Counted from the stretch's first letter, positions 8,483 through 15,976 are shown. The stretch: 64,000 bases of DNA from DASRWI01 sp035654655 (GCA_035654655.1 DASRWI010000026.1:1-64000), one strand, 5' to 3'. The notes: generated from the letters alone by a model not told the origin. Translations and numbers: made by a program.

Positions 8483-9225
8483 TTAAGTACGAAGTTGTGG
8501 ATAAAATTGGAATTATTTATTTAGACAGACCTGATAAAAGAAATGCTTTAAATCCAGAATTGATAATTGCTTTAACTAAAAAGTTTAAGGAAGTTTCTGT
8601 TGACCCTGATATTAAAGTTTTAGTTATTTCAGGTTCGGGTAGTGCCTTCTGTGCAGGAGCAGATTTGGAATATCTTGCCTCGTTAAAAGATTTTTCAATT
8701 GAGGAAAATGAAAAAGATTCTAAAAAAATTGCAGATATGTTCATTGCTCTTAATAATGTTCCTCAACCTACAATAGCTGCTGTAAATGGTCCCGCAATTG
8801 CCGGTGGTTGTGGCTTAGCGACTGTATGTGACTTTATTATTGCTGATAAAGAAAAAGCTAAGTTTGGATACTCTGAAGTCAAAATTGGATTTTTACCTGC
8901 AATAGTCTCAATATTTCTTATAAACAAAATTGGATTTAATAAAGCTAAAAGATTGCTGCTTACAGCAAATATTATAAATTCTCCTGAAGCGCTTGAATTA
9001 GGATTGGTAGATTATTTAGGTGAAAATGTTAGAGAGGACGCTATTATATTTGCTAAGACGTTAATCAAGAACTCTTTTGATAGTCTTGTTTTTACAAAAC
9101 AAATGTTAAACAATATTTACAAACTTGACATAGAATCTGCTGTCGACTATTGTATTAAGCTAAATGTCATAAGTCGTACTCAGGAAGATTTTATAAAAGG
9201 TTTATCTAATTTTATAAAAAAATAA
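8479..9225 (+). CDS. Enoyl-CoA hydratase/isomerase family protein (methylglutaconyl-CoA hydratase-like)
   Basis: This 248-residue crotonase-fold protein has the oxyanion-hole segments 'SGSGSAFCAGADLEYL' and 'AVNGPAIAGGCGLA', and the segment 'FGYSEVKIGFLPAIVS'. The last closely resembles methylglutaconyl-CoA hydratases (LiuC/AUH), where the Glu before the 'xxGF' is part of the catalytic pair. The family hydrates enoyl-CoA thioesters in fatty-acid or leucine degradation. Its ATG overlaps the polX stop codon by 4 bases and the apt gene follows after one base, so it is co-transcribed with unrelated functions. Exact substrate is not certain. Confidence 0.85.
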   Translation: MIKYEVVDKIGIIYLDRPDKRNALNPELIIALTKKFKEVSVDPDIKVLVISGSGSAFCAGADLEYLASLKDFSIEENEKDSKKIADMFIALNNVPQPTIAAVNGPAIAGGCGLATVCDFIIADKEKAKFGYSEVKIGFLPAIVSIFLINKIGFNKAKRLLLTANIINSPEALELGLVDYLGENVREDAIIFAKTLIKNSFDSLVFTKQMLNNIYKLDIESAVDYCIKLNVISRTQEDFIKGLSNFIKK

Positions 9226-9226
9226 A

Positions 9227-9781
9227 ATGGAAGTAATGGAAACTGAAACAAAAAAAATTGATTTAAAAAATTACATTAGAGATATAAAAGATTTTCCTAA
9301 ACAAGGAATTGTGTTCAGAGATATAACAACTCTTTTAAAAGACCCCATTTCGTTAAAAGCAACTCTTGAACAATTGCTTGAACAAATTGATGGATTGAAA
9401 GTTAATAAGATAGTTGGTATAGAATCTCGAGGATTTATGTTTGGAACTATGTTGGCTGAAAGTCTTGGTGTTGGTTTTGTACCTGTTCGTAAACCGGGTA
9501 AACTTCCAGCGGAAACTATAAGTGAAACTTACGACCTTGAATATGGTCAGGATAAAATTGAAATTCACAAAGATGCTATTCAATCAGGGGATGTAGTATT
9601 ACTTCATGATGATTTATTAGCTACTGGTGGTACAGCTAAAGCTGCAATAAATCTCATTGAAAAATGCGGCGGAAAAGTTGTCCAGTTACTTTTCATTATG
9701 GAGCTTAGTTTTCTGAACGGAAGAAAGAAATTAGAAGGATATGATGTTCGTTCACTTATCCAATATGATAGTGAATCTTAG
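9227..9781 (+). CDS. apt: Adenine phosphoribosyltransferase
   Basis: This 184-residue type I phosphoribosyltransferase makes AMP from adenine and PRPP for purine salvage in the cytoplasm. Family marks include 'IRDIKDFPKQGIVFRDITTLL' at the N terminus, 'GIESRGFMFG', 'PVRKPGKLPAET' and the PRPP-binding loop 'VLLHDDLLATGGTA' (Asp-Asp then ATGGT). Start could be the first ATG (9227) or the in-frame ATG three codons later. The former is one base after the preceding stop and suits translational coupling. It is the last gene of the polX operon. Confidence 0.95.
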   Translation: MEVMETETKKIDLKNYIRDIKDFPKQGIVFRDITTLLKDPISLKATLEQLLEQIDGLKVNKIVGIESRGFMFGTMLAESLGVGFVPVRKPGKLPAETISETYDLEYGQDKIEIHKDAIQSGDVVLLHDDLLATGGTAKAAINLIEKCGGKVVQLLFIMELSFLNGRKKLEGYDVRSLIQYDSES

Positions 9782-9822
9782 TAGTATATCCATTTAACTT
9801 TTCCGCCTAAATTAGGTAAGTA

Positions 9823-10080
9823 TTATCCAAATAGAAGTTCTTTAACTCTTCTATCGCGGATTATTTTTTTTCTTAAACTCTTTTTCTCGTTATTTCTTTT
9901 TTGTTTTTCAAATTTCTTTTTGAGAAATAAATCATAAGCAATGTCATATCCTATTCCAGTAAGACTTTCAGCTATTTCAAAATCTAATGAAGAAAAATTC
10001 TTACCTCTAATTTTTCTTAGATAATCCTGAGATCTTCTTCTAATTTCACTAAGGCATTTCTTTTTAATCTTAACAAACAT
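9823..10080 (-). CDS. Small lysine/arginine-rich protein of unknown function
   Basis: This 85-residue protein is not recognised. It is very basic: N terminus 'MFVKIKKKCLSEIRRRSQ' and a C-terminal run of Lys/Arg ('KKSLRKKIIRDRRVKELL'). The middle contains a short non-polar segment, 'ESLTGIGYDIAYDLF'. A clear GGAGAG ribosome site precedes the ATG at 10080. It lies 22 bases after the 76-residue gene and both probably share the sigma-54-like promoter near 10.38 kb. Charge suggests nucleic-acid or ribosome binding, which is an inference only. Confidence 0.6.
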   Translation of the reverse strand: MFVKIKKKCLSEIRRRSQDYLRKIRGKNFSSLDFEIAESLTGIGYDIAYDLFLKKKFEKQKRNNEKKSLRKKIIRDRRVKELLFG

Positions 10081-10102
10081 ATCTCTCTCCTTTCATTATT
10101 AA

Positions 10103-10333
10103 TTATTGTTTCAATAAATATCTAAGTATTTCATCATCAATCCTATTTAAATATTGTTGTGCAATATTCTTTTTTCCTCTTATTGTATATAACCTGTAAA
10201 GATCAGCATTTATAAGATCAGAACTCATCTTTGTTTCGTACTCAGAAATATCTTCTATTAATTTTCTAATCATCATTCTTTTGAGTTTCTGAACTTCATC
10301 AGTAGTAATATTATGATTAAATATATGTCCCAT
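10103..10333 (-). CDS. Small helical protein of unknown function
   Basis: This 76-residue protein is not recognised. It reads as almost entirely helical and charged ('TTDEVQKLKRMMIRKLIEDISEYETKM', split by polar turns), with no signal peptide or membrane segment. A strong GGAG seven bases before the ATG at 10333 supports it as a real gene. It heads a two-gene unit with the basic 85-residue protein. A sigma-54-like promoter lies about 40-55 bases upstream, and beyond it is the sigma-54 activator gene in the same orientation. Confidence 0.6.
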   Translation of the reverse strand: MGHIFNHNITTDEVQKLKRMMIRKLIEDISEYETKMSSDLINADLYRLYTIRGKKNIAQQYLNRIDDEILRYLLKQ

Positions 10334-10373
10334 TTTTATCTCCTATAGGAATTTTAAGATTCACATTATGAGA

Positions 10374-10389
10374 TACAATAAGTAAGCCA
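10374..10389 (-). promoter_or_regulatory. Candidate sigma-54 promoter for the two small minus-strand genes
   Basis: Minus strand reads TGGCTTACTTATTGTA: a -24-like TGGC and a -12-like TTG with the correct spacing, but GT replaces the usual GC at -12. It shares the frame TGGCnnnCTTATTGnA with the better promoter at 12019-12034. The distance to the ATG at 10333 leaves a leader of about 30 bases containing the GGAG site. Confidence 0.5.
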
Positions 10390-10421
10390 TCTATTTGGGA
10401 TAATTAACAAAGGATTTGAAA

Positions 10422-10475
10422 GAAAAAGATTGCATAAAGTGAAAGTAAGAAAATTATCGTTTCATTTATGCAATC
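10422..10475 (-). terminator. Long hairpin after the sigma-54 activator, possibly also an activator site
   Basis: Arms 10428-10444 (GATTGCATAAAGTGAAA) and 10460-10475 are complementary except for one skipped base, with a 15-base loop. Read on the minus strand, the hairpin follows the activator stop (10494) and ends in a T-tract (AAAAA on the plus strand at 10423-10427), as for an intrinsic terminator. The arms also contain the TTGCAT/ATGCAA motif seen upstream of the other sigma-54-like promoter, 40-85 bases upstream of the one at 10374. It could therefore also be an enhancer site. Confidence 0.6.
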
Positions 10476-10493
10476 ATTTTGATTGATATAAAA

Positions 10494-11927
10494 TTAATTG
10501 AGATTATATTTCTTTAATTTACGCCATAAAGTACTTTTATTTATTCCAAGAGCAGCAGCAGTTTTAGAACGGCTTCCATTATATTTTTTTAAAGTATCAA
10601 GAAGGAGTTGCTTCTCTGCATCCTCAAAAGGATTACTATGGGTTGCGGCATCTTCCTTTATGTTTAATTCTTCAAGAATGTAAGTCAACCTTTCAGGAAG
10701 ATGCTCGGTTTTTATTGCATCAGAATTGCAAACAACAAAAGCATGTTCAATTGCATTTTCTAATTCCCTTATATTTCCAGGCCATCTGTAATGCTGTATA
10801 ACCTTCATAACGTTAGGGGAGATGTAATGAATATCCTTCTTAAATTTCTTGTTAAACTTTTGAATAAAATAATTAACAAGACTTGGGATATCATCTTTTC
10901 TTTCTGATAAGGATGGAAGATGAATGTTAATAACATTTATCCTGTAAAAAAGGTCTTCTCTAAACCTGCCTTCTTTAATTTCCTGTTCAAGATCTCTGTG
11001 AGTAGCTGAAATAATTCTTGATGTTAAAGTTAAAGTATTAGTTCCTCCTACTCTTTCATATTGCCTGTTTTCAAGTACTCTAAGCAGTTTAACCTGAATA
11101 GATAACGGGATATCTCCAATCTCATCAAGGAATAAAGTGCCGTTACCTGAAAGTTCAAACCTTCCAGGCTTAGTTTTTAATGCTCCGGTAAATGCGCCTT
11201 TTTCGTGACCGAATAATTCACTTTCAAGAAGGTTTTCAGCAAAAGCGCTGCAGTTAACTGCAATGAAAGGTTCTTCCTTCCTTTCACTATTTAAATGAAT
11301 TGCCCGTGCAATAACTTCTTTACCCGTTCCGCTTTCACCTGTTATCAGTAAGGTAGTGTCAGTCTGAATAACATTTTCCATCATATTGAAAACTTTCTGC
11401 ATTGGTTTACTGTAACCAATGATATTCTTAAAATGAAAACGTTCTTCAATATGATTAGAAAGATTTTTTACAACACTTATATCTTCAAATGTAATTACTC
11501 TTCCAATGTTGTTATTAGAAATATCCTTTAAAGGTGCAGAGTTTATTCTAACTAAAACCCTTGACCCGTCTTTCCTGATTATTGCAGTTTCTCTAAGAAG
11601 CATTGGCTGATGGTCAGCAATAAAAGCTCTTAACTGAGGGTCTTCTTTCCCTTCTTCAGAGGGGAAGACTTGCCAGTATTTTTTTCCAATAGCTTCTGAA
11701 ATAGTAAAGCCGGTAATGTTTTCCGCTGCCTTGTTAAATGAAGTAATTTCCCAGTTTGTATTAATAGTAAAAGTACCTTCCAATAAGCTATGGAATATTG
11801 TTTCAAACTTATTTTTCTCTTCAATTATCTCTTTATTTTTTTCATCTAAAGTATTGTAGAGAGAAAGAATTTCTTGAATATTATTATTTGAATCTGATGG
11901 TAGCATATTTAACATCTTCAATTGCAT
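10494..11927 (-). CDS. PAS-domain sigma-54-dependent transcriptional activator
   Basis: This 477-residue protein has three parts. An N-terminal coiled coil (about 15-45) leads into a PAS domain (about 45-155; 'FHSLLEGTFTINTNWEITSFNKAAENITG'). The central AAA+ domain carries Walker A 'GESGTGKE', the sigma-54-contacting 'GAFTGA' loop, Walker B 'GTLFLDEIGD' and the 'FREDLFYRI' and 'WPGNIRELEN' motifs. A Fis-type helix-turn-helix is at the end ('SKTAAALGINKSTLWRKLKK'). Proteins of this type bind upstream sites and open sigma-54 promoters when a signal reaches the PAS domain. No response-regulator receiver domain is present, so the signal is probably sensed directly. Sigma-54-like promoters lie on both sides of the gene. 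Confidence 0.92.
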   Translation of the reverse strand: MQLKMLNMLPSDSNNNIQEILSLYNTLDEKNKEIIEEKNKFETIFHSLLEGTFTINTNWEITSFNKAAENITGFTISEAIGKKYWQVFPSEEGKEDPQLRAFIADHQPMLLRETAIIRKDGSRVLVRINSAPLKDISNNNIGRVITFEDISVVKNLSNHIEERFHFKNIIGYSKPMQKVFNMMENVIQTDTTLLITGESGTGKEVIARAIHLNSERKEEPFIAVNCSAFAENLLESELFGHEKGAFTGALKTKPGRFELSGNGTLFLDEIGDIPLSIQVKLLRVLENRQYERVGGTNTLTLTSRIISATHRDLEQEIKEGRFREDLFYRINVINIHLPSLSERKDDIPSLVNYFIQKFNKKFKKDIHYISPNVMKVIQHYRWPGNIRELENAIEHAFVVCNSDAIKTEHLPERLTYILEELNIKEDAATHSNPFEDAEKQLLLDTLKKYNGSRSKTAAALGINKSTLWRKLKKYNLN

Positions 11928-11953
11928 TAGTGAATCTATAATTTAATAACATA

Positions 11954-11967
11954 TTGCAATTATGCAA
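11954..11967. promoter_or_regulatory. Candidate upstream activator site (TTGCA-4-TGCAA)
   Basis: This perfect 5-bp inverted repeat with a 4-base spacer lies between the activator start (11927) and the sigma-54-like promoter at 12019, about 50-65 bases upstream of the latter. A further ATGCAA lies at 12002-12007. The same words occur in the hairpin arms at 10428-10475. Position and recurrence fit an enhancer for the adjacent regulator; binding is inferred. Confidence 0.5.
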
Positions 11968-12018
11968 CCCTTTGTGATAAATAATGATAATTAATGGATT
12001 TATGCAACAAAAAGCAAT

Positions 12019-12034
12019 TGGCAGCCTTATTGCA
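12019..12034 (+). promoter_or_regulatory. Sigma-54 promoter for the small-protein/Rnk operon
   Basis: TGGCAGCCTTATTGCA matches the sigma-54 consensus (TGGCAC-N5-TTGCA) with the essential GG and GC at the right spacing; only the last bases of the -24 element differ. It is about 40 bases upstream of the first ATG (12075) and points away from the divergently transcribed sigma-54 activator. Confidence 0.75.
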
Positions 12035-12074
12035 TACTAAATATTAGATATTAAGAAATATAAAGGAGAAATTT

Positions 12075-12185
12075 ATGTCAAAGGATAAAAACAAAACAAG
12101 TAATAAAAAGAAAAAAGCTTTATTAACCATTAAGGAAAAAAGAGCTGAGAAAAGACAAAAGAAAGAAATGATGCGTAATGCGTAA
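12075..12185 (+). CDS. Very small basic protein (36 residues), first gene of a sigma-54-controlled operon
   Basis: The ATG at 12075 is preceded by AGGAG with ideal spacing and opens a 36-residue frame ending in TAA at 12183-12185. The product starts MSKDKNKTSNKKKK and continues with Lys/Arg/Glu-rich helix ending 'KKEMMRNA'. I do not recognise it. It is the first frame after a sigma-54-like promoter and is followed 17 bases later by a GreA/Rnk-like gene. The strong ribosome site and position argue for translation. Its charge suggests RNA, DNA or ribosome binding, without direct evidence. Confidence 0.6.
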   Translation: MSKDKNKTSNKKKKALLTIKEKRAEKRQKKEMMRNA

Positions 12186-12202
12186 CATTGGAGTTAAATA
12201 AA

Positions 12203-12616
12203 ATGAAAAAAAGAAAGATTGTAATTACTAAAAGTGACAGAACAAAATTAAGGAATTTGTTTTATTCAACTATTGGATTTCGTTCAAGAGATCTTAAAAC
12301 TGTGAAAGAACTTTTTGTTGAACTTGATAGAGCAGAAATTATTGATGACGAAGCTATTGATAAAAGTATTGTAACAATGAATTCAACCGTTGAAATCCAG
12401 GATGTTAAAACCAAGAAAGAGTACACTTATACAATTGTATATCCTGAAGATGCAAATCTTGAAGAGAATAGAATTTCAATACTTGCTCCTATAGGTACAG
12501 CATTACTTGGTTACTCAGAAGGTGATATTATAATTTGGGAGGTTCCGGCAGGTAAGAGAAAAATTCTAATAAAGAAAATACTTTATCAACCTGAAGCCGC
12601 AGTTAAAGCCAGTTAG
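12203..12616 (+). CDS. GreA/GreB C-terminal-domain protein, Rnk-like
   Basis: About 137 residues. The C-terminal half carries the GreA/GreB-type FKBP-like fold: 'VEIQDVKTKKEYTYTIVYPEDAN', 'ISILAPIGTALLGYSEGDIIIWEVPAGKRKILIKKILYQPEA'. Proteins named Rnk (regulator of nucleoside diphosphate kinase) have this domain with a short N-terminal helix pair and bind RNA polymerase near the secondary channel. I place the start at ATG 12203, nine bases after a GGAG, and not at an upstream in-frame TTG (12188) that has no ribosome site. It sits second in the putative sigma-54 operon, which links the activator to a factor that touches RNA polymerase. Confidence 0.8.
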   Translation: MKKRKIVITKSDRTKLRNLFYSTIGFRSRDLKTVKELFVELDRAEIIDDEAIDKSIVTMNSTVEIQDVKTKKEYTYTIVYPEDANLEENRISILAPIGTALLGYSEGDIIIWEVPAGKRKILIKKILYQPEAAVKAS

Positions 12617-12637
12617 AAAATTTTAATAAGGATTAAT

Positions 12638-12858
12638 ATGAATATTTCTGAAAAAAAATTAAAGAACTAAAAAAAGAAGCTAAACAATACTTAATTTCAA
12701 GATGTGAAAGTATAAATGATAAATCTATTGAAAATGCATTTAATTTAATACTTGCTGGATATATCAAGGGGGTTAAAGACAGTTTGGCTAAACAGGAAAG
12801 TAGTCAGATATCGCGAGAAAATTCTGCAATAAATAACTTTCAAGATAATTATTCCTAA
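12638..12858 (+). pseudogene. Small gene interrupted by a frameshift at an eight-A run
   Basis: An ATG at 12638, preceded by AAGGA, reads only 10 codons before TAA (12668). If one extra A is read in the A8 run at 12651-12658, the frame stays open for 73 residues to the TAA at 12856. It then encodes a helical product with 'KELKKEAKQYLISRCESINDKS' and 'AFNLILAGYIKGVKDSLAKQ'. The downstream frame has ordinary codon use for this genome. It may be a recent mutation, a sequencing error or transcriptional slippage. It follows the Rnk-like gene by 21 bases. Function is unknown. Confidence 0.5.
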
Positions 12859-12878
12859 TGTGGTTCCTATAAAAAAAA

Positions 12879-13571
12879 CTAATCAGTTCTAAACTTTAAG
12901 GGAGCAATTACGACCACGTATTCTCCCTTATTTGTTTTGTTAACAAAATCATTGAGTAATTCTTCAGGTTTACCTCTCCAGACTTCTTCAAACTTTTTTG
13001 TAAGTTCTCTGCAAACAACAACATTTCTTTCCGGCATATATTCTTTTAATTCCTGAAGCAGTTTTTCAATTCGATAGGTTGATTCATAAACAATAATTGT
13101 TCGTTCTTCTTCTGCAAGCTGCTTCAGTAATTTTTGTCTTCCTTTCTTTTGAGGAAGAAATCCCTCGAAGACAAATGCATCAGTAGGGAAGCCGCTTAAA
13201 GATAAAGCAGTAATCGCAGCTGTCACTCCGGGAATTGGTATTACTTCTAATCCTTCTTTTATTGCCGCTGAAATGATTCTTAATCCAGGGTCTGATATTC
13301 CGGGTGTGCCTGCATCTGAAACTATGGCTGCATCTGCAATGCTAAGTTTATCAAGTATGTATTTTATTTTTGAGCTTTCATTAAAAGCATTAGCAGAAAC
13401 TAATTCTTTTTTAATCATATAATGATTAAGTAAGTTGCCTGTTACTCTGGTATCTTCGCAAATAATAAAATCTACTTCCTTAAGAGTTTCCAATGCTCTT
13501 AAAGTAATATCTTTTAGATTGCCAATGGGAGTGCTGACGATGTATAATTTACCTGACATAATCTTAATCAA
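12879..13571 (-). CDS. rsmI: 16S rRNA (cytidine-2'-O)-methyltransferase RsmI
   Basis: The N terminus 'GKLYIVSTPIGNLKDITLRALETL', 'CEDTRVTGNLLNHY', 'VSDAGTPGISDPG' and 'PIPGVTAAITALSLSGFPTDAFVFEGFLP' are hallmarks of RsmI, which methylates C1402 of 16S rRNA with SAM. The length, 230 residues, lacks the C-terminal extension of the E. coli protein. The start is uncertain: ATG 13571 or ATG 13559, four codons in; neither has a strong ribosome site. It converges with the frameshifted small gene at 12638-12858. Confidence 0.92.
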   Translation of the reverse strand: MIKIMSGKLYIVSTPIGNLKDITLRALETLKEVDFIICEDTRVTGNLLNHYMIKKELVSANAFNESSKIKYILDKLSIADAAIVSDAGTPGISDPGLRIISAAIKEGLEVIPIPGVTAAITALSLSGFPTDAFVFEGFLPQKKGRQKLLKQLAEEERTIIVYESTYRIEKLLQELKEYMPERNVVVCRELTKKFEEVWRGKPEELLNDFVNKTNKGEYVVVIAPLKFRTD

Positions 13572-13588
13572 TAAATGGAATAAATTTT

Positions 13589-13656
13589 GGGGCTTCTTCC
13601 GGAGGAACCACTTTGTGGTCGGTACATTCCAATAAATCGGAACACTCGAAGACCCC
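13589..13656. repeat. Imperfect palindromic intergenic element
   Basis: Outer arms GGGGCTTC (13589-13596) and GAAG-A-CCCC (13648-13656) pair with one bulge. Inside are ACCAC-TTT-GTGGT and ATTCC/GGAA pairings. There is no reading frame. A second element with a similar plan and a TCGA-AAGACC-like end lies at 23051-23120. It may be a dispersed structured repeat or the leader of rsmI. Confidence 0.4.
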
Positions 13657-13696
13657 TTACAAAGTTAGTAATAAGGAAGGATAGTTTAAAATGACA

Positions 13697-13720
13697 ACGG
13701 CTCCTAAACTGTGGAGCCGT
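13697..13720 (-). terminator. Terminator hairpin after the lysine aminotransferase gene
   Basis: ACGGCTCC (13697-13704) and GGAGCCGT (13713-13720) form a perfect 8-bp stem with an 8-base loop, 23 bases past the stop codon of the minus-strand gene. On the minus strand it is followed by TGTCATTTTAAA, a weak T-tract. Confidence 0.65.
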
Positions 13721-13742
13721 CATCAGCAAGTAGTTATTGAAT

Positions 13743-15104
13743 TTAGTTTTTTGACATCATTAAAAATAAAACTTTTTCAATAATATTCAAGGATTCGTCC
13801 AATACCTCTTTGGTAACGTTCAAAGCAGGTCTGAATCTAATGGATTTTTCACCACAACCTAAAATTATCAATTTATTTGTATAGCATAAATTTCTGAATT
13901 CATTTCTTAAATCAGAAGTAGCTAAATCAAATGAACACATTAACCCTAATCCTCTTGCATTTGATACAAGAAGAGGGAATTGATTTTGTAGTTCAAGTAG
14001 TCTTTGTAATAAGTATTCACCTTGAACTCTTGCATTCTCAACTAAATTTTCTTCTTCAATTATTCTTAACATATATTTAGAGCGAACCATATCAGTTAAA
14101 TCGCCGCCCCAAGTAGAATTTATTCTGCTTGATTTTTGGAATACATTGTGTTCAACATCATCAATTCTGTCTGATACACAAATACCGCAAACCTGAGCCT
14201 TCTTGCCAAAAGAAATAATGTCTGGTTTAACATAATAATCTGATGCCCAAAATTTACCTGTTATACCAAATCCGCATTGAACCTCATCAAACATTAATAA
14301 GATATCATTATTATCAGCAATCTCTCTTAGCTTTTCAAAGAATTCTTTTCTGAAGAAGTTGTCTCCACCTTCTCCTTGAATTGGTTCAATTATGATAAGA
14401 GCTATATCATCTGGATTTTGTTTAATAGCTAATTTGATTTCTTTAATTGCCTGTTCTTCTGATGCAATAATTTCATCTAAATGGTTTTGAATAGGGAAAG
14501 TTATTTTAGGATTTGTAATTCTAGGCCAATCAAATTTAGGGTAATAAGCAACTTTATTCGGGTCAGTGTTGGTCATAGACATTGTATAACCGCTTCTTCC
14601 GTGGAATGCCTGTTTAAAGTGAATTACTTTATGTCCTTTTTCTTCAGAATAACCTTTTGCAAAATTCTTTTGAACTTTCCAGTCAAAGGCAACCTTTAAT
14701 CCATTTTCAACCGCAAGTGTACCACCGGCAACAAAGAATAAGTACTTCATATACTTAGGCATTGCAATTCTGCCGAAAGTATCAACAAACTCAGCCATAT
14801 GAGTAGTATAAATATCAGAATTAGAAGGTTTATTAATGGATGTAGTTAATAATTCATCTCTTACTTCTAAAGTATTTAGTTTAGGATGATTCATTCCTAA
14901 AGGTGAAGAAGCAAAGAAAGTAAATAGGTCTATATAAGTTTCACCTGTAACAGCATCAACTAAATAATTGCCAGAACTTTTTTCAAGGTCAAGAACAATC
15001 TCAAAACCATCAACAAGCATATATTTGCTTAAAGTCTTATGTACCTCGGCAGGTGGAATTTTTGTTGATTCTAAATTTTTATTGTTAAGTATATCTAAGC
15101 TCAT
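13743..15104 (-). CDS. lat: L-lysine 6-transaminase (class III, PLP-dependent)
   Basis: The 453 residues match the lysine epsilon-aminotransferase subgroup from the start: 'VHKTLSKYMLVDGFEIVLDLEKS', 'YLVDAVTG', 'SSPLGMNHPKL', 'NKPSNSDIYT', 'FHGRSGYTMSMTNT' and 'KFDWPRI'. The pyridoxal-phosphate lysine is in 'DIISFGKKAQVCGI', after 'LLMFDEVQCGFG'. The enzyme moves the epsilon-amino group of lysine to 2-oxoglutarate, giving aminoadipate semialdehyde, which cyclises to piperideine-6-carboxylate. The next step could be carried out by the ALDH7-type dehydrogenase at 35.0-36.6 kb. The gene stands alone with its own terminator. Confidence 0.9.
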   Translation of the reverse strand: MSLDILNNKNLESTKIPPAEVHKTLSKYMLVDGFEIVLDLEKSSGNYLVDAVTGETYIDLFTFFASSPLGMNHPKLNTLEVRDELLTTSINKPSNSDIYTTHMAEFVDTFGRIAMPKYMKYLFFVAGGTLAVENGLKVAFDWKVQKNFAKGYSEEKGHKVIHFKQAFHGRSGYTMSMTNTDPNKVAYYPKFDWPRITNPKITFPIQNHLDEIIASEEQAIKEIKLAIKQNPDDIALIIIEPIQGEGGDNFFRKEFFEKLREIADNNDILLMFDEVQCGFGITGKFWASDYYVKPDIISFGKKAQVCGICVSDRIDDVEHNVFQKSSRINSTWGGDLTDMVRSKYMLRIIEEENLVENARVQGEYLLQRLLELQNQFPLLVSNARGLGLMCSFDLATSDLRNEFRNLCYTNKLIILGCGEKSIRFRPALNVTKEVLDESLNIIEKVLFLMMSKN

Positions 15105-15202
15105 AAGGAATACTCCTCTCTGAATTAATAAAAAGAATAATGGAAAAAATTATTTAAAGTAGTTGGAGGAGAGAGCTTAATTAAAAAACGTTCTCAAAGC
15201 GG

Positions 15203-15240
15203 GAAACAAAGTAGCTTCTTAAAATTTTGAAGCCTGTTTC
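15203..15240. other. Leader-region hairpin upstream of the lysine aminotransferase
   Basis: GAAACA (15203-15208) pairs with TGTTTC (15235-15240) and GCTTC (15214-15218) with GAAGC (15229-15233). A T5 run follows on the plus strand. It lies between the TetR stop and the lat start. It could terminate antisense transcription or fold in the lat leader; no known riboswitch core is visible in this 266-base gap. Confidence 0.35.
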
Positions 15241-15370
15241 TTTTTGGAAAGAAATATTATACATATAAAATGATGCTTTTTTATTATAATAATTAATTAC
15301 TAAAAATTAGATAAATTAAACAGAATAATCAACACAAAGATGTACTCTAAAGAACAATAAATTTGTTAAA

Positions 15371-15952
15371 TTAAAGCAAAATTCCATTTTTTATTAAATT
15401 TTTTACACTTTGACCAATTGAGTTCAATTGATGAAAAGAACTATCTTCAGCCCATAAATGGAGTAAATTCCTACTACCGCCAAATATAAAATGGCGAAGT
15501 ACTTTTACATTTATGTTCTTATTAAATTTGCCTTGTTGAATGCCCTGGTTAAAAATATCTTCACCAATATCCAGAAAACCTTCGTGGTAAGTATAAAACA
15601 ATGTACCTTTTAAATTTATATTATCCTGTTCTTTAACATAAACCAAAGCTAATCTTGGATTTTCATTGAAATAAGAGAAAAACAAATCAACAAGTTTTTC
15701 AATTTTTTCTACTGGATCTAATTTGCTTTGATTGAGAGCTTCAGCTTCTTTATAAATATTTGACCATAATTTTTCAAATATTCTAAGCAAAATGTGTTCT
15801 TTATTCTCAAAGTAAAGATAGATACTTCCCGTTGCTACATTCGCGAGGGTAGCTATTTTTGATATTTTCGATTTATGAAAACCATCATTAGCAAAAATTT
15901 CAACTGCAGCATCCAGAATGTCTTTTTCTTTATTTCCTTCTTTAGTTCTCAT
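15371..15952 (-). CDS. TetR-family transcriptional regulator
   Basis: This 193-residue protein has an N-terminal helix-turn-helix: 'ILDAAVEIFANDGFHKSKISKIATLANVATGSIYLYFENKEHILLRIF' (about 11-58) is canonical TetR. The C-terminal ligand domain 'EKLVDLFFSYFNENPRLALVYVKEQDN' and 'FLDIGEDIFNQGIQQGKFN' resembles the acyl-CoA-responsive FadR group of Bacillus type. That would suit a regulator of fatty-acid genes, but the ligand is a guess. AGAGGT precedes the ATG. A short palindrome just upstream may be its own operator. Confidence 0.85.
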   Translation of the reverse strand: MRTKEGNKEKDILDAAVEIFANDGFHKSKISKIATLANVATGSIYLYFENKEHILLRIFEKLWSNIYKEAEALNQSKLDPVEKIEKLVDLFFSYFNENPRLALVYVKEQDNINLKGTLFYTYHEGFLDIGEDIFNQGIQQGKFNKNINVKVLRHFIFGGSRNLLHLWAEDSSFHQLNSIGQSVKNLIKNGILL

Positions 15953-15963
15953 AGACCTCTTTA

Positions 15964-15976
15964 GTGATTAAGTCAC
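15964..15976. promoter_or_regulatory. Possible TetR operator
   Basis: GTGATTAAGTCAC is a near-perfect palindrome (GTGA/TCAC arms, TTAA core) lying 12 bases upstream of the TetR start codon, where an autoregulatory operator would be expected. It is one short site, so evidence is modest. Confidence 0.4.

Noticed and set aside
12188..12202. TTG start for the Rnk-like gene
   Set aside because: The GGAG lies within this segment and is placed nine bases before ATG 12203, which is the better start.
15105..15370. Lysine riboswitch in front of the lysine aminotransferase
   Set aside because: Only a simple hairpin is present; the conserved lysine-riboswitch core is not visible.
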